Below, in pieces: positions 57,461-64,000 of a stretch of DNA of 64,000 nucleotides (its first letter is position 1; every line of letters begins with the position of its first letter). Location of the stretch: contig WHUX01000181.1 in the NCBI GenBank assembly GCA_015179025.1, positions 1-64,000 of the forward strand, written 5' to 3'. This stretch comes from Terfezia claveryi (taxonomy: Eukaryota > Ascomycota > Pezizomycetes > Pezizales > Pezizaceae). The position numbers and the translations under genes were made by a program. The notes under the pieces were generated by a model, which had not been told where the DNA came from, did no database searches, and was given only the letters and a program-made list of their open reading frames with translations.

Positions 57461-58810
57461 TCGATAACCATAGGAGGAGGTGGGGGGTGTTCCTGGCCTG
57501 GCAGAGGGTCGCTAGCGGTAGGCTCGATCTCGGAGACATGGACAACTAGGTGTCATTTGATGTCCTTGGGCAACCTCAATTGGTAGGCGTGAGTGCCCAC
57601 AGCAGCCAACACCTCGAATGGACCCAGGAACTTGTGGTCGAGCTTGCGAGATGGCCATTCTGTCCGGAAGTGCCAGCTGGAGAGCCACACCTTGTCCTCT
57701 GGTTGATATTTGAGGGCTGGCAACTGTGATCCATTGGCATACTCGGCTTGCCTGGCTTGTGTATATCTCAGCTCAGCTTTCAGGGTAGAGTGGAGCTCAG
57801 CAATCCCAGCTGTGAACTCCTTGGCCGGGGCATCTTTTTTGACTTTTTGCAGGGGTGCCAGGGCATCCACGAACCAGGGGTGCCAACCGTAGTTAGCCAG
57901 GAAAGGCGAGGTTTTGGAGAATTCTGAGAACTGGTTGTTCGCGGCGAATTCGCAGGTGGCCAGCAAAAAAACCCAGTTATCCTACTGGTAGTCAACAAAG
58001 GCCCGCAGATATTGCTCCATAATGGCATTCATCCTCTCCGATTGCCCATCTGTCTAGAGGTGGTATGCGGTTGACAAATGCACTTTGATTCTCAAAATCT
58101 CGCAGAAGGCTTGCCAGAATTCTAAGGTGAACTGAGGGCCGCGGTCGGATACGATAGATTCAGGGAGGCCATGATATCGGAATACATTATTAAGGTAGAG
58201 TTTGGCTAACTCTAGAGTAGAGCAGGTATCCCGGCAAGGTATAACATGCCTCATTTTCGTCAACTGATCTACCACCATCAAAATGGCATTGAACCCCCAA
58301 ATCTTCTAGCAATCCTGTCACGAAGTCCATAGTCAGGTGCAGCCATGGTCGATCAGGGATATCCAGAGGTTTCAGGGTCCTATACGGAGCGTGGCGGACA
58401 GGCTTAGCATGCTTGCAAACGCGGTAGTTCTATATGTACTGCTCCACGTTCTTCCGTTGGTCAATCCATATGTATTCCCTGGCCAGAAGCTCTAATGTTT
58501 TGGCCACTCTAGGGTGACCTGCAACTAGGCTGTCATGGTGTTCCTTGATTAATCGAAGGCGCAGCTCTCCTTCCGACATATATATCCATTCGAGGTGGTA
58601 GAGGAGGCCTTCCTGGATGGTACACTTGGCTAGGGAGATCTTGGTATGGCAGCGCTGGCTAAAATCCACTGTGGTGATAATTTCCTTGGCCAGGGGGTCG
58701 TCCTTATATGCCTGTCTTACTAGTTGTCGGAGGTCAGCCTTAGCCTCAGCTTCCGCATCAGCCTCAGCCTCAGCTTCAGCTTCTGCATCAGCCTCAGCCT
58801 CTGCTTCCAT
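57461..58810 (-). pseudogene. integrase of the chromovirus
   Basis: Zinc domain HDSLVAGHPRVAKT ... NVEQYI(stop)NYRVCKHAKP (58420-58560), catalytic core pieces MMVVDQLTKM (first Asp), VSDRGPQFTLEFWQ (second Asp) and TDGQSERMNAIMEQYL (Glu) at 58020-58281, then C-terminal KYQPEDKVWLSSWHF and LDHKFLGPFEVL (57600-57720). TAG replaces Gln or Trp at three or more places, and there is a frameshift near 58280. Confidence 0.85.
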
Positions 58811-58848
58811 ATCAGCCTCAGCCTCAGCTTCCGCATCAGCCTCAACAT
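58736..58848 (-). repeat. hexanucleotide repeat coding Ala-Glu/Ala-Asp
   Basis: GCCTCAGCTTC(A/C)GC(A/C) hexamers give (Ala-Glu/Asp) repeats of about 40 residues between the RNase H end and the integrase zinc domain. Probably an expansion specific to this element or its lineage. Confidence 0.8.
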
Positions 58849-58889
58849 CAGCAAGGATATTGGCTGCCAGGTCAAGGTTTTCGGGCTTC

Positions 58890-60300
58890 TATACCACCTG
58901 ATTTTGGTATTTTAGCCTTTTATCCCCCCCTTTAGGGAAATCTCCTGATCTCCGGGTTAATGCATCGGGCTTGCCCCCAGCCTTTCCTGGCCAGTACCTG
59001 ATCTTGAAGTTGAACCGAAATAAGAACTCTGACCACCTAGCTTGCCTTCGGTTAAGCAGCTTAGTGGTTGTAAAATACTCAAGGTTTTTGTTGTCAGATA
59101 ATACCTCGATGATCCCCTAGGCTGACTCCAGATGTGGCCTCCATTCTTTGAACGCTCGCACGATGGCCATCAGCTCTTTGTTATAGATCTCGTAGTTGCA
59201 CTCGGCCGGGGAGTGTTTGTTCGAAAAGTAGGCCACGGGTGGAGGATCCCGTTGACATACTGAGACAAGATCCCCATAGAGACATAATTGGAGGCATCAG
59301 TTTCCACAATACATTTGCTGTCTGGGTCAAAGTGGGCCAAGATTGGTGCTGAGCAGAAGGCTTCCTTGAGGTTCTAGAAGGCAGATTGGGCTTCTGGATT
59401 CTGGTCTAAATGCCAGTCTTTTTTGGTCAGGTCGGTGAGGGGAGCTATAATCTTCGAATACCCTAGAATGAACCGTCAGTAGAAGTTAGCGAATCCCAGG
59501 AAGGCTTGGATGTCCTTGAGATTTGCTGGGATTTGCCATTCCTGGACAGTGGTGACCTTGGCAGAGTCCATCCTGATGCCTTCTGTAGTGATGATTAACC
59601 CCAGATACTTGACCTCCTGCATATGAAACTCGCACTTCTCAGGCTTGAGATACAATCCGGCTTGCTCCAGCTTTTCCAACACCTGCTGGACATGAATCTT
59701 GTGTTCTGCTAGGGTATCTAAATAAATCAAGATATCATCAAGATAAGGTATGCAGAATACATCCAAGAAGTCTCGCAGGGTGTCATTAATAAAGTGTTGG
59801 AAAGAGGCCGGGGCATTGGTTAAGCTGAAGAGCATGACATTGTACTCGAAGTGGCCATAGTGAGTTCGGAAGGCCGTTTTCCACTCCTCCCCTCAGCAAT
59901 CTGTACCAAGTTGTATGCCTCCCTCAAATCCAGTTTGGTGAACCATTTGGCCTTGGAAAGCCTGGCTAATGACTCCTGATTAGAGGCAGGAGATACCTGT
60001 TCTTGACCGTTATATCGTTCAGCCCCCGATAATCCACACACAATGCAGAGAACCATCCGATTTTTTCACAAACAGCACAGGGGCACCCACTGGAGAAGAG
60101 CTATAGCGAATGAAGCTCTTGTTGAGGTTTTCCTCCAAGTATTTCTTCAGGACCTCCAGCTCCACTCGGTACATTCTGTAAAGGGGCCCATAGGGGGGGG
60201 TCTTACCCTCAACCAGTGGAATTGTGTAGTCATATGGTCGGTGGGGCGCTAGCTTCTCGCGGCTTTCTCGAGAACAGATCAATGAACTTGTGATATTCAT
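58890..60300 (-). pseudogene. reverse transcriptase and RNase H of the chromovirus
   Basis: Reverse transcriptase: PYGPLYRMYRVELEVLKKYL (start), FTKLDLREAYNLVQI, then the active site IPYLDDILIYLD and LEQAGLYLKPEKCEFH (59476-59760). RNase [47 protein letters not shown] and KPDALTRR (58950-59340). Spread over at least four frames, with a few TAG stops in place of Gln. All catalytic Asp/Glu are still readable. Confidence 0.85.
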
Positions 60301-60694
60301 CCAGGACCATGGACTTCCATTCTTCCTTGACCTTAGCTTATTGATTTCCAGGTTAACTTCGCAGATTGATAGAGTATGGGCTTTCAGCTTGTGCCTTCTG
60401 GTAAGGTAAGCAATGGCTTCTGCTCCAATAAGTTAATATCGAGGGGTTTTAGTGGGGGGGCTTCTATCATCACCTGGCTAGGATCCTCTACTGGGGGTAG
60501 TAGGACATATAATCCTTTAATGGTAGTCTGTGGGGTACTGCAGTGCTTCTCGCAATACTCGCTGTTGAAGTTCAAGGTGTAAGAGCAAAGTTAATGAGAT
60601 ATCATGCATTCGAAGCTAGGGGATCCCCAGGACAATGGGGAATTTGAGCTTAGTTACAAACATGGGGAGGCTTTCCGAATGGTCTCCAATGGCA

Positions 60695-60970
60695 CTAGGT
60701 AGGCATGCGAGGTCGTAATAGCTCCGGAAGAGATAGGGCGGCCATCAATGACATTAAGAAGGCGGGGGTCTTTAGCTTGGCTGTTGGTATCGAATTTTTA
60801 CTGACAAAGGTCTGATCAATGAAGGCTATTCCTGAAGCACCACAATCTATGAGAGCTGATGTTACCACTATTTTACCATTGAATTTAACAGTTATTGGTA
60901 CTACAAAATGCTCGCCAAACAGGCGAGATTCATCAACAGACATAGATGCAGGAACAGAAAATGCAGACAA
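60695..60970 (-). pseudogene. aspartic protease of the chromovirus
   Basis: ALIDCGASGIAFID carries the catalytic triplet with Cys in place of the usual Ser/Thr (D-C-G), a change expected to weaken activity. Followed by a degraded spacer up to the reverse transcriptase (60301-60694). Confidence 0.7.
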
Positions 60971-60999
60971 AGATAAATGACCTGGAGCAGGTCCCTTGC

Positions 61000-62205
61000 T
61001 AGTGTCAGTAACTAGGCAAGGGACTTTCCTTTTCCTGACTCTTCAACCTCTTCGATCCGTGATTCGGATATGGCGTAGACAGCCAGGGAGCGGTTCTTGC
61101 GGAGGGGACATGCTGCAATGTAGTGGTCCCCCTTTCCACATGCAATGCACAAACCGTTAGTGCGGTGGCAGTCCCTTTCTCCTGGTGAGGCGGGGTCTCC
61201 TAGATGAGAGATCCATAGGGGTGGTCCCTCCTGCAACTAACAATAGGTGCGCAGGTTTGCTAGCCAAGGCCGGAACTTGGGCAGGCTTATGGGTTGGTTG
61301 CTGTTGCTGGTGCTAATGCTGTTGCGGTAGTTGCTGAGGTGAGCAGGTGGCAGGGCGGAAGGTAGGGCGGTGTCTCAACCTAGCCATCTGGTGTTCCACC
61401 CTGTATACCTGGTCAATTAATTCGTCGAGACTCTTGGTCTCTGGGAGGGTGACCATGGCTTGTTGAAGCTCGTTATTCAGTCCCTCTTGGAACTGCTCGA
61501 GCTTTGACTGGTCGTTCCATAATACTTCTGCTGCCAGCCTAGAGAACTCTGCCACATATGTGGACAAATCCGAATAACATTGTTTCAGGGCTCAGAGGGC
61601 TCGGCTAGCTATACCAATGGCATGGGGGTCCCCAAAAGCTATGTCCAGAATAGCGAAGAGTGCCGGGATGCCGTCCAGCTTAATCTCAGTCTCAAGGACA
61701 TATGGCTGGATTTCATCTACTGCCTTATGCTCCAGCAGGGCAAAGACATAAGCCAATCAGTGTTGCTCGAATGGGAATCTGGCTGAGTCCCCATTGAGTT
61801 TGAGGTTTACCAAGTTCTTCCAGGCTCGGAGGCAAGCCCTATCCCCATTGAATTTGGGGGGGTTGGAATACTTTCACTTTTGGTGGTTAGTGCAGAGGGT
61901 GGGGTTGCCGACATAGTGGCCATAGCACGGTTGAGGGTCTGGATTGTAGTTCGCTCGTTGGCCAGAGTGATGGTGGTATTGTCGAGGTCGTTTTGGAGTA
62001 CTGTGATTTCTTCATCAGCAGATATTAGTTTTCGTTCGGCCACAGCCAAGCTATTGCTGAGTTCGGCCCCGATGGCATCTATGGCCTTGAAAATGTTGAT
62101 AACCTCTCGATGATAGGCATTCAATTCGTTCAGGCCTGAGAGTATAGGGGAGCTTCTCCAGGTCTGGAACTTGATGGCGGGTGGTGAGAGAGCTGCTCCT
62201 GACAT
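61000..62205 (-). pseudogene. gag of the chromovirus
   Basis: ATG 62205, 37 bp inside the 5' LTR boundary. N-terminal helix-rich part (SLAVAERKLISADEEITVLQ), a one-base shift at a G7 run near 61856, capsid part (WKNLVNLKLNGDSARFPFEQ; STYVAEFSRLAAEVLWNDQS), a Gln/Pro-rich link and a CCHC zinc knuckle CIACGKGDHYIAAC (61130-61175) for RNA packaging. Also broken by a TGA after FPFEQH and several later stops. Confidence 0.8.
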
Positions 62206-62241
62206 GACTGCGTACCAGTTGGTCCAAAGGATCCAACATAG

Positions 62242-62804
62242 TGTAATGATGGCTCTAGGGACAAGGCGACCAGGGGTACGCCAGGGCAGTAGCAAGGGGG
62301 AATCGCACACGTAGGAGCGCTACGTGTGTGATCTGGGGAAAGGCTAGGGGCAAGACAAGGGCAGGGCTAGGGTAACACATATGTAGGAATGCTATATGTG
62401 TGACCAGGGAAGGCTAGGACGGGGGCAAGGGCAAGAGGCAAGAGAGGCAGAGGGCAAGGGGCACAAGACATGCGGAGGCAGTTGCTGCGTGTGTCGGAGG
62501 GAGGCAGCTGTACTGCAGAGCTGTTCACGAGACAAGGGGGTGCACAAGGGAGGTGCACAAGCGTTGGGAGAGGCAAGGTCCTGTATTGGATATACAAGAC
62601 GTTTGATGGGGATCCAACGAGAGGGCAGAGAGAGCAAGCTATATATATAGGCTTCCTTCCTGGCCATGGCCACTGGAAGGAATAAGGTTCCCGAGACCCC
62701 TTATCTTAGAAACAGAGATAACAACGATATCAATCAACAATAATGAGAGTCGGACGGAATCCTGTCTGACTCTCAAACCCAGCTAGGAAAGGATGGTTGT
62801 GATA
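62242..62804 (-). repeat. 5' LTR of the chromovirus
   Basis: 563 bp, TGTAATGATGGCTC...GGTTGTGATA on plus. Immediately inside it on minus is TATGTTGGATCCTTTGGACC, where a tRNA primer site would lie; the tRNA cannot be named. Confidence 0.85.
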
Positions 62805-64000
62805 TAGTATATCTATTACAAAATATCTACTCTAGTATATATTACTATTTTAAGGTTATATACCTAACCTAGCTACTATATATAGTACTAACTAAAGTTA
62901 ATCATATTTAGTCAGATAGACTAATACACTCTTAATTTCTCTGCTAGCTACTCTTAAAAGGCTAGATCTTTAATATATATTTATCTAGCTAATATAATTT
63001 ATAGAAGTGATAGAGTAAGTTACCTTAATATAGGTAAAAGTATTCTTATACTCCAATATATATATACAAAACTAACATATCTAATTATCTAGGAGATTTA
63101 TTCATGTTTATAAGATACTATCTATCTTTATATCTCTAATATCAATGCTACCTTACCTCTAAAATATTCTTTTAATATTAATACTACTATTCTTTTGATA
63201 TATGCCTCTAATATTGATACTACTATTTGATATTAATACTACTATATTTTTAATATTAATCCTACTATACCTTTAATATTAATACTGCTATCTAAATCTT
63301 AGTTTCAATATATAAATATTAGAGGCTAAGTCAATTACTTTTTATAGGACTATATTACAGAGAAAATATAGTTTTATTTAGTTAAGTAAGTTTATTATAT
63401 ATTGCCTACAACTGAGCTATAATATAGGGAAGTATAGATTAGGTTTATAAAGATAGTAATTTATATTTCTCATATATAATAAGCTTTTATATATATAAAT
63501 AAAATATTATAAATATTTATAAACTCCCAACTATATAAACTATATTAAACTCTTGATTATATATAGTAGACTTCTATTTTATAGGAGGCATTAGAACCCA
63601 ATCAACTTGACTATAGAACCCTATAACTTAGGTATAATACTATTTACTCTAGATCTAGCTAATACTATATTTGACTTTGTATTATATAAAACTATATAAG
63701 TATATTTTACTAAGTTTCTGAGTACTTAGCAATAACTTATAGCTTTAATAAGTACCTATTATTAGAAAAAGTAACTTAGATTAAATTGTTATCTAAGCTA
63801 ACCTATAATAAGTTAGGTTCTAGTAGAAGAAACTTGTCTAATGAAGTAAGTTTATCTGAGTTGGATTGGGTTGAAATTGACCTATAATATATACTATCTA
63901 TAATGAAATAGGTAATTTATAATAAGATAGACAATCTATAATAAGCTAGTAATAGTATATATATAAATGAATAAAGAAAAGAACAGGAAATCTCTAGATT

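Larger units (their letters stand above)
56525..62804 (-). mobile_element. Ty3/gypsy chromovirus, full length, inactive
   Basis: 6280 bp with LTRs 56525-57088 and 62242-62804 and a perfect 5-bp duplication TAGTA (56520-56524 and 62805-62809). Reading on minus: 5' LTR, gag, protease, reverse transcriptase/RNase H, integrase, chromodomain, polypurine tract AAAGGGGGGATAG (57089-57101), 3' LTR. The order (integrase last, chromodomain at the end) defines the chromovirus branch of Ty3/gypsy. Frameshifts and stops occur in every domain. LTRs differ chiefly by C/T and G/A changes, including TGTGACA against TGTGATA at the outer end. Confidence 0.92.
50080..64000. mobile_element. foldback element E9, RIP-degraded, with three nested insertions
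   Basis: Inverted arms pair about 50080-50997 with 63100-64000, 52995-53149 with 62935-63090, and 55542-56235 with 56236-56519 plus 62810-62935. The centre is at about 56235 within a GAGAAACTT/(TA)n array. Examples of matching: TTAGTCTACCTAACTAGG (left) against the complement of 62905-62930. Interruptions: Tc1/mariner 50998-52994, TIR element 53150-55541, chromovirus 56525-62804. The right arm runs off the window. Arms differ mostly by C/T and G/A changes. Confidence 0.75.

Overview
The window looks like a repeat-rich, gene-poor stretch of a filamentous ascomycete (Pezizomycotina) genome. It carries Tad1-like LINEs (RNase H plus zinc-knuckle type), a Ty3/gypsy chromovirus with a C-terminal chromodomain, hAT and Tc1/mariner remnants, one 69-nt GT...AG intron with a fungal-type branch site, and large AT-rich blocks in which reading frames are broken mainly by TAG/TAA where CAG/CAA is expected. 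That last pattern fits repeat-induced point mutation (RIP). I cannot place the species. No rRNA, tRNA, CRISPR array or telomere repeat is visible.

Layout. 1-17.6 kb is a graveyard of LINE pieces on both strands: ORF1 at 0.5-2.5 and 16 kb, reverse transcriptase at 6.7-7.4, 14.5 and 15.9 kb, RNase H at 3.2-4.0 and 13.5 kb. It also holds one clean solo LTR (13.9 kb) and a TIR element (2524-6673) with a LINE inserted in it. Two copies, 8641-10486 and 17681-19320, hold 5' leader, ORF1, 3' tail and poly(A) but no ORF2; the second has a perfect 13-bp target-site duplication. 20.4-22.1 kb holds a hAT C-terminus and an unrecognised frame broken by RIP-type stops. 23.2-25.2 kb is the only gene that looks intact: a two-exon, 643-aa protein with a possible PD-(D/E)XK-like segment.

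25.5-64 kb is AT-rich and dominated by foldback elements. Elements at 28552-30978, 32594-33357, 33358-38720, 38971-44685, 44686-46600, 46601-47771 and about 50080 to beyond 64000 are built as long inverted arms made of tandem arrays: a 12-bp unit, a unit of about 90-125 bp, and a 35-45-bp unit with a GAGAAACTC core plus (TA)n. A terminal consensus (C)ATCAGCAAAAA ... TTTTTGCTGAT(G) with GCGTCC/GCGTCAGG subterminal motifs recurs on this class and on a second class carrying a 24-bp minisatellite (2524-6673, 53150-55541). None encodes a visible transposase.

The last foldback element (about 50.1-64 kb) has been hit by three later insertions: a RIP-degraded Tc1/mariner element (50998-52994), a 24-bp-class TIR element (53150-55541) and the gypsy chromovirus (56525-62804, 5-bp duplication TAGTA). 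The opposite arm of the palindrome preserves the empty site of each. The most novel content is this foldback family with shared termini, the ORF1-only LINE family with a covarying 3' hairpin, and the self-referenced insertion record.
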